Positions 1-11,778 are shown, counted from the first letter of the stretch. The stretch: DNA of 64,000 nt from Trichinella spiralis (GCA_000181795.3 CM012953.1:16784058-16848057); one strand, 5' to 3'. A program made the numbers and translations. Notes: generated from the sequence alone by a model not told the origin.

Positions 1-2150
1 ACTCTCTTCCATAAAAATCGAGTACATCTCGATCCTTTCAGTAGCCCATCAGCAAGAACATTCTTTGATAGTTCTGCCTGCAGTCCTACCACGAAATCTG
101 CCGAAAACGTAAATATTATTTGGACCAGAATCCTTTTGAAGCGGAAGGTCCTGGATCTAACTGTCTATGGAGGGAGTCCATTACGAAATTGCGCGGATCC
201 ATCAAACACTATCCGGCATTTTCGTGCTGGATTGTCTTCTCTTAGGACGGTATGATGTGGTAGATACCACGTTCTTCCAGGTCGTCCTTGTACGTCATTT
301 ACTTCTTCGACAAATCCGTTTTCTAGGTATTCTTTCATTCCATTCTTATATAACTGAGCCTTGGTAGGGTTTCTACACAAGCTCCGTTCCGTTTGAATTA
401 ATCGATCGAAAGCCTGTTTATAATTGTTTGGCAATTCCGATTCTTTATTTGACCAGGGAAGCTGTACTTCGTATCTTTCCCCGTCAAATCGTACTGTTTT
501 CTCAAACAGTTGTAAGGCTTTTGAATCAATTTCTTTTTCTTCGTCTTTTATTCCGATGGCTTCCAAATCCCAAAAATTTTTCAAAATATCATCAAGATGA
601 TCTTCTGTTTTTGCAAACAACATCTTGATGCTCTTCATGGGAACTTTTCCTGGAGTCGGACCACAAATGATCCATCCCAACGTAGAATATATTGCCATCG
701 GTTCTCCCTCTTGACCTTTGATTATAGCTTGATTAATAAAGTCGTAATTGTAGTCCAGGCCAATAAGTATGTCAAAGGTGGAAGATAAATCATTAAAATC
801 TTCTGCCAGTTGCAGAGACGTGAAGTGGCTATATTGTTTGATATCTAAACGAACGTTCGGACGGTCAGTGATTTTCTTTAAACACAATGCTTCCACCATT
901 TGTTTCTTGTGAGACTTGTCTCTCACCGATGTCAACCAAAATTTTACCCGGCGTACTCGTAAACATTCACTATTAATGTTTCCGAAAGATTCTATGTTCA
1001 CTGTTTCGAAAGGTCCTTTTAAGCTTAAAGCTTCTGCAACGCTCTTCTTCACAAAAGAACGTTGTGAACCGCTATCGAATAAACAGTTGACAATCATAGA
1101 ATTTCCGTCTTCATTATATAGTCTAGCCCGGGCTGATTGAAGCAATGTGCCTCCATTACCAACCATAGCATGAGTGACATGAACTCTATTGTTGTCTATG
1201 GTATCAGTTTGGTTTTCTATGACCGAACGTTTCTCTTGGTTCAGATGAATCAACGGGTGGTGACGTTTAGAACACTCTTTCACTCGACACCTTAGCTTTG
1301 CTTTACAAGTTGTTACTAAATGGCCCTTCTTAAGGCACAAGAAGCATAATCTCAGCTTCTTCACGTTCGTAATTCTTTCTTTGGGACTCATGCTAATGAA
1401 CTTGGGACAGTTTTCTATGGCATGATCCTCCTCACAAATAAAGCAAGCTCTTCTTACCGTAGCTTGTAATGCGGCTGTAGTATACTGTCCTCGTGGAACA
1501 GTCTTCCTGTTTGATGGAAATGGGGAGACAAATTTTCTTTCTCTTCTTGGAAACGTTGATACTTCTCGACTTTTTAATTCTGTCTTCAGAAATGACAGCA
1601 ATTCATACATATCTTTCTGTCGGTTTGGATTTTGACGTTTCCATTCCACAGAAATTTCTCTCGGCAGTCGAAATAGTATTAATGGCATCAACACGGCTTG
1701 ATACACAACAGGTGGAGTGTTTAACGTTTCCAGACCACGTATATTAATCTCCATATCGTTCACAAATTTTTCCAGCCGTTTCGAATCCCACTAATTCGTT
1801 ATTACCGTTAAGTTTTGTAGGCTCTTCAAGTGTTCTTCAATAAGGAGTTGAGGGTCACCAAATTTCTCAATCGGTAACAAATTTGAATTGGAATTGATCG
1901 TTGTCTCAAATTCATCGTGAAACCGTTGCCAATCATGGTACTCACCATTGAATTTCTTTATTTCCATTTTTGGAAGTCGGACATTTGAGCTTCCGGCTTG
2001 AGAGATTGGCATAGATCCTGTAGACTTACGTTCTTGAGCCTCAAGTTCACGTTCTTTGTTTTCCCCTTTGATTTTCATCTCTGTTATGTCGGCACATACC
2101 GTTTCTCTTTCTTCAGTATAAACATCAATTGATTTCTGGTCCATAGCGTT
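1..2150 (-). mobile_element. BEL/Pao LTR retrotransposon fragment (gag-protease-start of RT)
   Basis: The minus strand carries a BEL/Pao order: DUF1759-type gag, zinc-knuckle region, DUF1758-type aspartic protease and the start of reverse transcriptase. It enters at the left window edge, where RT continues in a shifted frame (1-164), so the rest of pol lies outside or is lost. No LTR is seen between the gag start and the gypsy-type LTR remnant at about 2237. Broken reading frames show that it is a dead copy. Confidence 0.85.
165..2144 (-). pseudogene. Broken BEL/Pao gag-pol reading frame
   Basis: Two open stretches in one frame (2144-1794 and 1763-165) are separated by a single in-frame TAG at 1791-1793. 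The sequence between the stop and the next Met still reads as gag. The first stretch has the gag motif KFNGEYHDWQRFHDEFE and seems to lack an internal part of the DUF1759 domain. The second has cysteine/histidine knuckles (CFICEEDHAIENC, CFLCLKKGHLVTTC), the protease motif CLFDSGSQRSF and the RT entry motif KCRIVFDGSAQF. It ends at a stop right after the RT entry; 1-164 continues RT in another frame (GLQAELSKN). The copy cannot make a full polyprotein. The family call is firm; clade within BEL/Pao is not decided. Confidence 0.8.
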
Positions 2151-2236
2151 ATCGAGCAGCTTTGTGATAATTTCCTCATATCTGGACCATAAACAAGTTA
2201 TTTATAGTATCTACATGTGCAAATGAGTTCTAATTT

Positions 2237-2480
2237 CTAACAGGCGAGTTGCCAGAGAAGCTTTTGGTATTACATCGTTGTCGGTCCTTGCTTTTGATTG
2301 TTAATAAAGAATATACTCATTGCTTGTTGTTTGATTGTCGCAATGCCATCAGGAAAGCGTGAGGCAGAAAGGAAGGGAAACGCGCCTGTCAATACCGGCC
2401 CGTCGCCAAATAACGACGGACGCGCCAATAATACGGTGGAAGAAGCGGACGAGCCTGCTCGAGGGAGAGGCTTGTTACAA
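2237..2480 (+). repeat. Partial 5' LTR of gypsy family A (copy 1)
   Basis: The sequence from about 2260 matches the LTR-plus-gag-start segment found inverted at 52773-53219, including the 'AGTTGCCAGAGAAG' stretch and the downstream ATG region. Its 3' end is TTGTTACAA, directly followed by the tRNA-Pro-like primer site at 2481. The 5' end (about CTAACAGGC) is shorter than in other family members, so part of the LTR is missing. The gag ATG at 2343 lies inside it. Confidence 0.6.
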
Positions 2481-5045
2481 TGGAGGCCTGTCCGGGAAAT
2501 GATGTCATCGGCGTAACAAGGTGACTACTATCGCCCCCCGGCTTTTCGTCTAGTGATGGATTCCGTCAAATGGCTGGAGAGGCTGGAAGACTCTCTCTGC
2601 ATCAGCAGGGTTCCGCTTCCTGACCACGGCATGGTCGCTCGCTACCTACTTAGCGACATAGTCCGCCGCGAGCTCTACCCGGCAGGACAAACAAGAGAGA
2701 ACTCCTTCGAGGAGTTCAAGAAGCGATTGCTGGGCGCGTAAGGCACACAGTAGTCGACAGGGCAGCTGATCGAGCGGTTCCACGCCCTGCATCAACGCGG
2801 GGGTCAAACCATCGAGCAATACGCCCAGGAGGTAGAAGAGGTTGAATGCAGGTGCAGGATCCGGCTGCAGGAACCAGCAAACCTTACCAAAGCTCGGAGA
2901 CTGGTCAGTAAAGTCATGCGGGCTGAAGAAGATTTCCATCAGAGGCAACAGACGCACATCGGTAATCCAAAGCCGGAGAAAACCGAAGCGACCCAGCATA
3001 TGGACGACCTGATATGTGAGGTGAATAAGATTTCCCTGAAGCTGGAAAAAAGAGGAGTTGACGACCGTACGACCCGCCGCGAGAAGAGACGGTTGTTTCA
3101 ATTGCGGTGGCTTGGGCCACCTCTAACGCGACTGCCCACACGAAATACGCCTACCCCAAGGACCGCCAATAGGCACACAGAGCGGCAAACCTGGGAATCT
3201 CAGGGTGTTGTCTATGGCAGGACTGCAAGCAGGCGAAGCGCCATGTGTAAACGGTAAGCTGAGTGGGACGAGGGTCTCCTTACTGTTAGACACCGGGGCC
3301 GTGGTCTCCGTGATACCTGAGTCTCTTTGACAGATCACCTCCGGCGGAGAGCCCTTGGAGAGGGAGACGGGGACGATGCTGCTTGCAGATGGTCGATGAA
3401 TGTGCATTAGCGGAGTGGGGGTGGTGCCGTTGCAACTGGGCCGTTGGAGGGGACGTGTGCCGGTGATGGTGGTGAGAAATCTGGCGGTTCTGAGCGTCCT
3501 GGGAACGAACTCCTTCGACTCGTTCGTTCGGACAGTTGACTGGCTAACTCGGGAAATAACCATGACGGACGGTTCGAAGGTGAGGATCGAGCACGACCCA
3601 TCCCGTGCCGGCAGGCCAGCATCGGCTGCGCGGTTGTGGCCAAGCCACGGAGTGTGGCACCTGACGCCGGGGCCGGCACCGACGGGCCGGAGGATTGGAC
3701 ACGTGCCCTGGTGGATGGAGCGGAGTGTTCGGCGAAGAGCAAGAGGGCCCTACGCAGCATACTCTGGAAATGCGGGAAGGCCATTTTGCGTGGCGATGCC
3801 GACCTTGGACGAACGAGCCTTGTAAAGCACCGCATCGAGACCGGGGGGGCCCTGCCGGTGAAGCTGCCACCCCGCCACCTTCCTCAAGCCCAGCGGGAGG
3901 TGTTGGACCGGTTAATCCGGGAAATGCTGCACGCGGGGGTAATCGAACTAGTCTCAAGCCCCTGGAGTTCACCAGTAGTGCTGGTTCGGAGAAGGACGGT
4001 TCCCCGCGGTTCTGCGTTGGCTATCGCAGACTGAACGCCGTGACGCGCGTCGATGCCCAACCCATCCCGCGAATAAACGATACGCTGGATGCTTTGGCAG
4101 GGGCCAAGTGGTTCATCACGCTCGACTTGGCGTCTGGCTACTGGCAAGTCGAAGTCGCTGAAAGACACCGGGAGAAGACGGCGTTTTTCACACCCCTGGG
4201 ACTCTTCCAATTCCAGTCCGGACTCTGCAACACCCCGGCGACGTTTCAGCGTTTGATGGAGAAAGCGCTGAGGGGACTAACGTGGAAAACATGCCTCGTC
4301 TATCTCGACGACATTATCGTCTTCAGGAAGACAGAGGAGGAGCATCTGTAACGCTTGGAAGGGGTGTTGTCCCGCCTGCAGTCCGTGGGACTGAAGATCA
4401 AGTCGGAAAAGTGCCAACTGATGCGGCAGAGCGTACACTATCTGGGCCACATTGTGACGCAGCATGGGGTTGGTACCGATCCAGAGAAGACGGCGGCGGT
4501 CCAGGAGTGGCCCACGCCTCAGTGCGTGAGAGAAGTCCGGCAGTTCCTGGGACTAGCATCCTATTACAGGCAGTTTGTCCGGAATTTCGCCGGCGTGGCA
4601 AATCGGTTGCACGCCCTGACAAAGAAAGGTGAGAAGTGGCGATGGGGTCTGAAGGAGGAAGAAGCGTTCGCCCGCCTGAAGGATGCGCTGGTGAGTCCCC
4701 TGATTCTAGTGCCACCCAGACTTCGACCGCACTCTCCTAGTGGATGTGGATGCCAGCGAAAACGCCATCAGAGTAGTGTTGTCGCAGCAAGGAGAGCAGG
4801 GCCCACCGGGGGTGGTCGCGTACGCCTGCCGCTCGCTCTGACGGTTGGAGCGGAGTTACTGCGCGACGCAGAGGGAGATGCTGGCCCAAGTCTGGGCTAC
4901 TCACCACTTCGGCCATACCTGTATGGTAGGAAGTTCACAGCCCGGACGGATTACAGCTCCCTGAAGTGGTTGCGGAACTTTCGGGAGCCTGTGGGACAGG
5001 TTGCCCGCTGGCTGGAAAAACTTCCCAAATTTGACTTTGAGATTT
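2343..5045 (+). pseudogene. Ty3/gypsy family A gag-pol, copy 1 (degenerate, 3' truncated)
   Basis: The GC-rich coding order is gag, CCHC knuckle, protease, RT and RNase H, spread over all three frames. The gag ATG is at 2343 (MPSGKREAERK) and a stop falls at 2514-2516. Gag resumes at 2553. A knuckle CFNCGGLGH is near 3095-3125 and the protease motif LLDTGAVVSVIP near 3285. RT has FITLDLASGYWQ and the catalytic YLDD at 4301-4312. RNase H is frameshifted and the similarity stops at about 5045, inside RNase H. Integrase and 3' LTR are absent. The next 85 bp lead straight into a PRIM2 exon. There are many stops and frameshifts. Confidence 0.85.
2481..2500 (+). other. Primer-binding site, tRNA-Pro type (copy 1)
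   Basis: TGGAGGCCTGTCCGGGA follows the LTR end immediately. It is a mutated form of the common tRNA-Pro primer site TGGGGGCTCGTCCGGGA; the third family A copy (53568) is closer to it. Confidence 0.6.
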
Positions 5046-5129
5046 CGCTCTGTTCAATCCAGAAAGCTTTCAGTGAATTATTGTTATTATTTTTTTAATT
5101 CTTATTTATTTAATAATTTACGTTTTAAG

Positions 5130-6230
5130 ATTATTGCAAAAAGATTCCATTTACTTTATGCGGATTCTCGTTTGGCAGATTTGCGCGTATTTGGCGATGC
5201 ACGTTGTCCTACCCAAGAATACGTGAGCTCTGCTGATTCACGATATGTTACGATGGAAATGGTTGAACCAGTGAGTAGTAGTAAAGTTTATACATAATTG
5301 CTAAGCATGTATTTTTATGGCTTGTTCAGTTGAACTTTTATAATTTTCAAACTTCATAGTTTAAATTGGCATTTATTTTAACAAAGTATTTGCAATTTGT
5401 TTTAGTAGCTTTTCAGTATGTTCAATTTAAATTCAAATAAATGCATTTTCTCAGATTGTGATATTTGCATTTTATGTAGCTTTCTGTGACTTCTTTTTCG
5501 TTGTGCATGCGTCGCTTATATGATGAGTTGAAAAGTGCTCATCATTTACGACATGGTGGTCGGATGCAATTGGGTCTTTTTTTGAAAAAAATTGGTTTAT
5601 CTTTGAACGAATCATTGAAATTTTGGGAATATCATTTTAGGCCGAAAATAGATGCAGAAAAGGTAACGATAAAATGATGTTGGTGTTCAGATGAATTGAT
5701 CAAGTCGTTGTATTTAGTTTCAACGTCAGTATGCGTATTCGATTCGTCATAATTATGGCGAAGAGGGCAAACGTGCTGATTATGTAGCTTATTCGTGCTT
5801 GAAGATAATTATGAACAATCCGCCTGGAATTGGCGACTTCCATGGTAGCAGTTTTTATAAATTCGACAATTTATTCCATTCATCATTTTGTTTTTAGGGT
5901 GTCCATTCAAGCACTGTGATGCGGAACATTTGCAGCAACTTTTGAAAAATTGTGGAATTCATAAAGATGACATTAAAAATGTAACAAATTTTTTGGATCA
6001 TCCCCAGTAATTACTTGTATCAAGGTGTTGATTGATTTTAGATAGTCAATTATGCATCCAACAATCATTACAACAAAGCCTGTTCAATATTTTTCGACTG
6101 CATGCATAAGCTTCCAGAAGGGGGTCTTGGTGAATTTATAACACATCCTAATCAGTATTTTGATGAAAGTAGAAAACTGTACTCAAGAAGCTCTTCGAAG
6201 AAGAGATTTCCAATTTTACATGCAATGTAA
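5130..6230 (+). CDS. PRIM2: DNA primase large subunit, C-terminal half (5 exons seen)
   Basis: PRIM2 pairs with the small primase subunit and DNA polymerase alpha to make RNA-DNA primers; its C-terminal domain holds a 4Fe-4S cluster. Exons in one consistent frame: 5130-5270, 5480-5662, 5718-5844, 5898-5980, 6042-6230 (stop TAA 6228). The family signature HLRHGGRMQLGLFLKKIGLS is present, with NNPPGIGDFHGCPFKHCD and HPNQYFDES. The four cluster cysteines are visible: SLCMRRL, YSCLKII, HGCPF and KACSIFF. The N-terminal half (zinc-stem and small-subunit contact) is missing: upstream of 5130 there is only 85 bp of AT-rich sequence and then the gypsy copy. Either the 5' exons lie beyond the two retroelements, left of the window, or the gene is truncated. 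The first exon shown could start elsewhere. Confidence 0.9.
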
Positions 6231-6630
6231 TATGTATGTTGTTTGTAAAACAGAATTATTTATACGCCATTAACATTATATAGGATAACCAGTTTGAACA
6301 TATAATTTATTTTTTCTAAACTTTGACAAATTTGTGTTTTATTATTAGCAACGTTTTAAACAAACTGTTGTTTAAACATTTATATTTTTGAATGTAAGGC
6401 TCGAATTAAAGTAATTTTATTTGAAATTGAAGCTTTATTTGATTTGTACTTGTACATTAGATAATTAAAAACAAAATATGAATGAAAATTGCATTGAATT
6501 TAAAAGTTTAAAATGAATTCAACTGAACGCTATTATTTATGCTGACTGTTTCAGTTGACAACAGAAAAGAAAGTTGACGAAGTTTGAAAATATGCTTGAA
6601 CAGTAAGAGCAGTGTGATTGAAAAGAAATA
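6231..6630. other. 3' intergenic, AT-rich
   Basis: This is the gap between the convergent 3' ends of PRIM2 (plus) and the bZIP gene (minus). It holds AT-rich sequence with AATAAA-like strings and no supported gene. Confidence 0.5.
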
Positions 6631-6934
6631 TTAATCATTTTCAGTGGAACAGGTCGTTTTATGCCTGGTGAGAATCAAACTTTTTAAATGCTGAACTTCC
6701 TGAAAATTTCATATTTAAAATAATAGTTAAATTTATTTTTAAAAAATGTTTTTACAACAGCATATATATTTCACTCACGTGTTGTAGCATTTGCAGTTGG
6801 AAACGTAAAAGTGCATGTTCTTCTTTCAGCATGAAAAATTTTTCATAAATGCAATCTTCCCTGAATCTGCGTACAAGTTTCAATTTTCTCGTTGAATTAC
6901 TATTGCGAAGGCGACGTTTGCTATATTTCTCCAT
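6631..6934 (-). CDS. C/EBP-like bZIP transcription factor, small (2 exons)
   Basis: Exon 1 (6934-6779) and exon 2 (6699-6631) join in frame across a GTGAGT donor and a TTTTCAG acceptor, giving 74 residues from ATG 6934 to TAA 6631. The protein aligns without gaps to the bZIP region of C/EBP-gamma-type factors: a basic region KYSKRRLRNSNSTRKLK, then a leucine zipper starting at MLKEEH with four leucines at exact heptad spacing. bZIP proteins dimerise through the zipper and bind DNA in the nucleus. Oddities: several residues that contact DNA in C/EBP proteins are changed (the second Asn, Ala, Val, Ser and Arg become Ser, Ser, Thr, Leu and Lys), and no N-terminal activation region is visible. 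An upstream exon is possible because the frame stays open to about 6980. Family call is good; function is inference. Confidence 0.6.
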
Positions 6935-6979
6935 CGGATGAATTTTGAAGCTTAGACACACCCACACGCACGGCAGTTC

Positions 6980-7990
6980 AATTTAGCGTAGCTAGGATTT
7001 ATTTTCTTCACAGAAAGAAATTTCCAAAAACTTCAAAAGTCTTTATAAGCACCAAGCAATATGGCATACTGTATTATAAAAAGTTGTGCTTGAACTTTTT
7101 TCAACACAATTTTAACCAGTGTTAACAAAGGATAGAAAAAATGCTATTGACAAGTTTATTTAGTGTCAGAGTTCGTCGATCTTTGACTTTTAAAAAAAAG
7201 AAATTAAATAAAGACAGACAACACTTGCATACAAGAAGAGAAATTTCAAGGTTGCACTAAAGATCATGCCGTGACATTCGCGTTCATTTTTATTCTTCTT
7301 CATATTTTCAAGATGACTTATTATTTTATAAATTACTCCAAAAAATGAACTAATAATAACATTGCGTCATTCAAATATTTTAATTTTCATACTTTTTAAA
7401 TATCGTTTGACAATATTACATATAATTGTTTTTTGAAAATACAATCAAAAATATCACAACGGATCATTAGAATCAATATTTAATTCCATGATTAGCTTGC
7501 TTTTAAAAATTCAAAATAACCGAACATACTATAATAAATTACAAATTAACTGTAGAAACAAAATAAAGAAAAGCAGGTGCAAAAAGAAAATTATTAATCT
7601 CTTTTTATTACAGTTTGACAAACATTACAAATACAAATGTCGATTGAAATTATGCTGCAAAATCATCAATCGCTTAGATAGCACTTCTTCTCATGCGCAA
7701 ACTTAGTTTATGTATTGTTCACAATTTGAAAAGAGAACAGTATACCTGCATGTATAGTCATAGAACCGCTGAAATGAACCAGAACAAAAATGATTCAAAT
7801 ACAAATTCATTCAACATTCACATATGCCCTTAGAGCATTATACTGATAGCAGTAGATCTGTGTACGATATCTCCGTTTGTAAGCAATTCAGCTTTCTCGA
7901 CATCCGTAGAATTATGTGCGAAACTGGGCATTTTGTCCTTTTTGATGAATTAATTTTATCATTGTTGTGGCTTTGAATATCCTGTGGAGT
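6980..7990. other. AT-rich intergenic
   Basis: I see no supported gene. Short open frames here have no recognisable protein features. Confidence 0.4.
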
Positions 7991-7993
7991 ACT

Positions 7994-8281
7994 ATGAGCA
8001 TGGAAAACGTCTTGCGGTATGCATTAGCCAACAATTCAACGCTCGCACTCGCCATCTCTCAATATAGGAAGGTTAACGATGAATTATTAGCGTTATCGAA
8101 AAGCACGCGAAAAAAGCACAGAAGAACAGAGAAAGCTTTCTTGCAGCTTTCATTACAGGAACTAACTGATATCTCCATCTTGTTTATGCAGGCGGACTTG
8201 GATATACATTGTTCCGATGCTCGCTTGCGAATTCACTCACAATTAGCGGAAATGGATGAGAATCTTCTATCTGTGGGTTGA
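7994..8281 (+). CDS. Uncharacterised open frame (95 aa), possible exon
   Basis: From ATG 7994 the frame reads a mostly helical, soluble protein beginning MSMENVLRYALANN, with a basic patch RKKHRRTEKAF. I do not recognise the family. Its codon use and lower A/T content differ from the flanking DNA, which suggests it is or was coding. A TTTATGCAG string at about 8183-8191 could be an intron acceptor and the end at GTGGGT could be a donor, so it may be part of a multi-exon gene. The following 250 bp (to about 8540) are also GC-richer but no frame is convincing. A decayed repeat is an equally fair reading. Confidence 0.3.
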   Translation: MSMENVLRYALANNSTLALAISQYRKVNDELLALSKSTRKKHRRTEKAFLQLSLQELTDISILFMQADLDIHCSDARLRIHSQLAEMDENLLSVG

Positions 8282-8569
8282 TGTAAGAAAGGTCTGGCCG
8301 TCGGGGGGTCCGAGATACGCACACCTGATCACCATCAAACGGATATCCTTCCTCAAAATTCAACAACGCTTCTACAACTTTCTGCAAACGAGTCGTCTTC
8401 TTTGCAAGGCTGAATCGCAGAAACGCAATTTCGTGCATCGTGCAAATTGCCGCCGTTGTGTACGCTGCGTCTCAGATGACCAGAATGTAAACGACAAAAC
8501 TGTTCGCCATCGAGTTTGGCGAAATCTGTCTGTATTCAGGCTAAAAGTCAAATTATTTTCATTCTGATA

Positions 8570-9950
8570 GGTCGTTGGTTTCAGCTACTTTCATTGATCT
8601 CTGATTGACTGAGAGACGTTTATTAAATGTTTAGAAGCTCGGCACACATTGACCGAATCGAACCCCACAGCTTCGTTTCCTGCATCCTGGCACCATAGCG
8701 AAAACTTTACATAAGCTTCGTTATGTTTAATTTCGGTAACTTGCGGTATTTCGGTATAGCGGTAGCTTGAGGATTATTCTTCATCAGTGTTCATACAAAA
8801 TAGATCTCATTTATCCATAGAAAGAGAACCGGCCAGCGAAGATGACTCATGAAAGCCCCGATTTTGGCTTCGCCTGCATTTCCATTCTTGTTTGAATTTT
8901 CATGGCTTCCGTAAATTAGTGAAATCAATCTAAAAAACAGTTTAATCATTTTCATTTTCCAGGAATTTACTGTCGTGAAATGAAAAAAGAAAAACATTTA
9001 ACAAAAAAAATTGAAATTTTTACAGCCCATTTACAAAAAATCAAATCACATTAAAATTATGTTAAACTATTTTACATTTATATTATAGAAAAGAATCCAT
9101 AAAAGTTTTAAACAAGTTGGCCACAGCCACAAAGTAAAGAAACTCACTAGTAAAGCTATTCAAAACAACAACAACAAGACAAATAACAATAATAAACTGC
9201 TGAAAATAAGAAAACAACTTACACAATAGTTGAACATTTCAGAAACCTTTGACATATGGAGTGCTCTTCAAAAACACAAAAAAATCACAGATGAAAGCTT
9301 TATACGCTTACACAACTTTTCTTTGGTAACATTTTTTGTTCGCTTAGCCCACGAGATTTCTGTGGTATTAGCATTCGTGAAATATGTATTCATTGCATGC
9401 CAGTATAACCGTAACAGTACAAAACCTAAATAATACACATCGTAGGAAAAACCAGCTACATAATGCTGCACATAAGTACACGTACATGCACATCTTCCTG
9501 ATCTTCAAGATCGAGATAAAGTACTGTAAACAACTGCATTCAATTTATAAATGAATAAAAAAATTAAAATTAAACAAAGGATATAATTAAAATAATAAGC
9601 TTTCTTTCCAAGGAACACTTAACACTGTTTAGTCTGCTTTTTAAGCGAACATTTTTGTTGGCAACAAAATTCCCGTCGCTTTCAAGCAAGTGAGCTGCAT
9701 ATATTTCAGACTGTAGAACTGGATTGTGGCTAACCAATCGCACTCGTTTTGTGTTCACAGACAATCGCTTGTCAGAAAAACTCAGTCGAATAGCTGTACT
9801 ATTTACTCAGTGTTCTGAACTCATCTGCTAAAATTCCACAACAATTGGCTGTTTGCAGATAGGATGTACGGTGGTTCATCAGTAATTCGCTGATGACTTG
9901 TATCATTTTATTAGTGTATATTTGTAATTTCAGATGACGATAACATTGGA
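8570..9950. other. Gene-poor AT-rich region
   Basis: Nothing recognisable: low-complexity AT sequence and short open frames without domain features. Confidence 0.4.
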
Positions 9951-10184
9951 TAAGCACTACCGTATACTTACTAATACCTGAAGATCAGTAGTAGCTGGTG
10001 GTGACGTAACGAGTATTGGTTTATGGACCTCTGGTAGCCAGTTTGCTAATCTTCTCTCTCAGTGACTTGGTTGTCACTGTCGTTGTTTGCCTCGTTCTTA
10101 CTTTTTTGTAGTTTTCTGTACTATATTTACTCTTCCATAAACAGTTGTCTTACATATTACGTATCATTGTTGACACATAATGCC

Positions 10185-11135
10185 TAACCTGCTCATCTAC
10201 ATAAGTGTGCCCTGAATTTAATAGAAAACCGCTGGAAGCAAAGGACGACAAATTACAAATGAGGGCCTGTCCTAGAACGACATACTGCCATGTTGGGAGA
10301 CGATGTGAACGACTATAATGTACTGAAAGCACACCTGAAGAAGATGTGCATCCCTCTGAAATCAGAGATGTCACTTCACGCAGTTCTGTCCTAAAGAACC
10401 AGTCGACGCTTCTGCTATCAAAGTTTAAGAAGCAGGAGAGAAGATCTGAATGACGGAACTGCAAATCGCTAATTGCTTTCAGGAAAGAACTAACTATCAG
10501 GCAGTACTGATGGCCCTGCTGGAAAAAGAGATGACAACTATGGACAGAGCTCAGGGAATCGCGTTGAAAGACGTTTTAATCGAGGAAGCATCCTGCAGCA
10601 CGGACTTCAGAAATAACTATTCCTATGACCGACGCATAGAGGAACTGACCGCAGCCCTGTATTGGCTCATCTTCTGACTGGACGATCGTCTACCCAATCG
10701 AGGTGATAATTGTTCCTGATACCAACTGTGAAGAAACTGTCAACAGACTCTGACAGAGGACAGTTGTGAAGAAAGTGCGATTTAGCCCTCCCTGACCGAA
10801 GATATATATATCAGCGAAAGCACCCAGCCACGATTGAAGCCATATTAGAGAATCTGGAGGAATACAGTATGCCGCCGTTGGGATACCGGACCACACGCGA
10901 ACGTCCTCAGCCGTTGAGACTTCTGGAATGAAGCTCATGTAAGGCAGATGATCCATTAGGATTAGTGACCCACGTGGTCATTGGCGACACGCCGATTATA
11001 CAGGGTAAGATACCGGGATTCTCCAGTCAATTTTTTGCTCGATTCAGAGGCTGCTATTTCAACCATATCCAAAGAGGTTTGGGATAAGTTAGACATCAGT
11101 GATCAGGACGACAAAGGACTAACTTATCGATAATT
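10185..11135 (+). pseudogene. Retroelement gag-protease remnant
   Basis: Broken frames give a gag-like part (VNDYNVLKAHLKKMC near 10305) and, from about 10960, a retroviral-type protease segment. This reads THVVIGDTPI, then LDSEAAISTISKEVWDKL with the Asp-Ser core (LDS-x-A). A one-base shift separates the two protease parts. The protease core is more gypsy-like than BEL-like, but the copy is too decayed to place. No RT or LTR follows: the similarity ends near 11135 before a T-rich tract. Confidence 0.5.
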
Positions 11136-11343
11136 TATGACGATAGGCACGAAGGGGAGGCCCTGAGCGCGCGCGAAGCGGTTTCTGTCCCGGTGGTATT
11201 CGGTGCTTGGAAACACCGCTGGTGTATTGTATTGTATTGTTTTGTTTTGTTTTTTTTATTTTTTTATAGTAATTTCATTCTCTTACATTCCTCAGTCTGA
11301 GAACAGCAGAATTATTATAAAACAGTCAAAAGGTTAGAAATTA

Positions 11344-11535
11344 AATTTGACAAATAGAATGAAATGAAATTTGACAAATAAAATGAAATAAAATTTGACA
11401 AATAGAATGAAATAAAAATTGACAAATCAAATGAAATAAAATTTAACAAATAAAATGAAATAAAATTTAACAAATAAAATGAAATAAAATTTGACAAATA
11501 TAATGAAATAATATTTGACAAATAAAATGCAAAAA
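11344..11535 (+). repeat. Minisatellite, 8 x 24 bp
   Basis: Eight head-to-tail copies of a 24-bp unit close to AATTTGACAAATAAAATGAA + ATAA can be laid out with no indels. Units differ by 0-3 bases. The minus strand is stop-free across the array and reads an 8-residue repeat (NFISFYLS), but this is a consequence of the repeat and not evidence for a gene. A long T-rich tract (11230-11265) lies just upstream. Confidence 0.85.
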
Positions 11536-11690
11536 AGTGACAACAAATGAAATTTACAGGCACGCGTCAGAGCAGCAACCAATGAAATTTTGCTGCAAAA
11601 AGTAGGCGGAGTCTGCGTGGAAATGAGTACTAGACCCTTGTTGGGCTAGAAGAAAGTTTTCTGTTTGCGTTCTGTTTGGCTTTCTCATCA

Positions 11691-11778
11691 TGGCTGATGT
11701 ATGTGAGCTACGTCTTGTGACAAATTGGTGCGATAGTATGCCCCTGGTGTATGAAGGCAGAGCTTATAAATTATAATA
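11691..11778 (+). pseudogene. FLYWCH-like zinc-finger start, MULE transposon remnant
   Basis: From ATG 11691 a short frame reads MADVCELRLVTNWCDSMPLV then YEGRAYKL and stop. It resembles the first strands of a FLYWCH finger (LVYEG-x-Y), which opens many animal MULE-type transposases. The rest of the finger and the transposase are not found downstream. A MULE-like C-terminal fragment lies at about 15957. Small and decayed, so moderate to low certainty. Confidence 0.35.

Noticed and set aside
10690-10956. 88-codon minus-strand frame
   Set aside because: Shadow of the decayed retroelement coding on the plus strand.
11344-11535. CRISPR-like array
   Set aside because: Units are contiguous with no unique spacers and the genome is eukaryotic.
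11315-11563. Minus-strand frame with hydrophobic octapeptide repeats as a membrane protein
   Set aside because: It is the translation of the 24-bp minisatellite.
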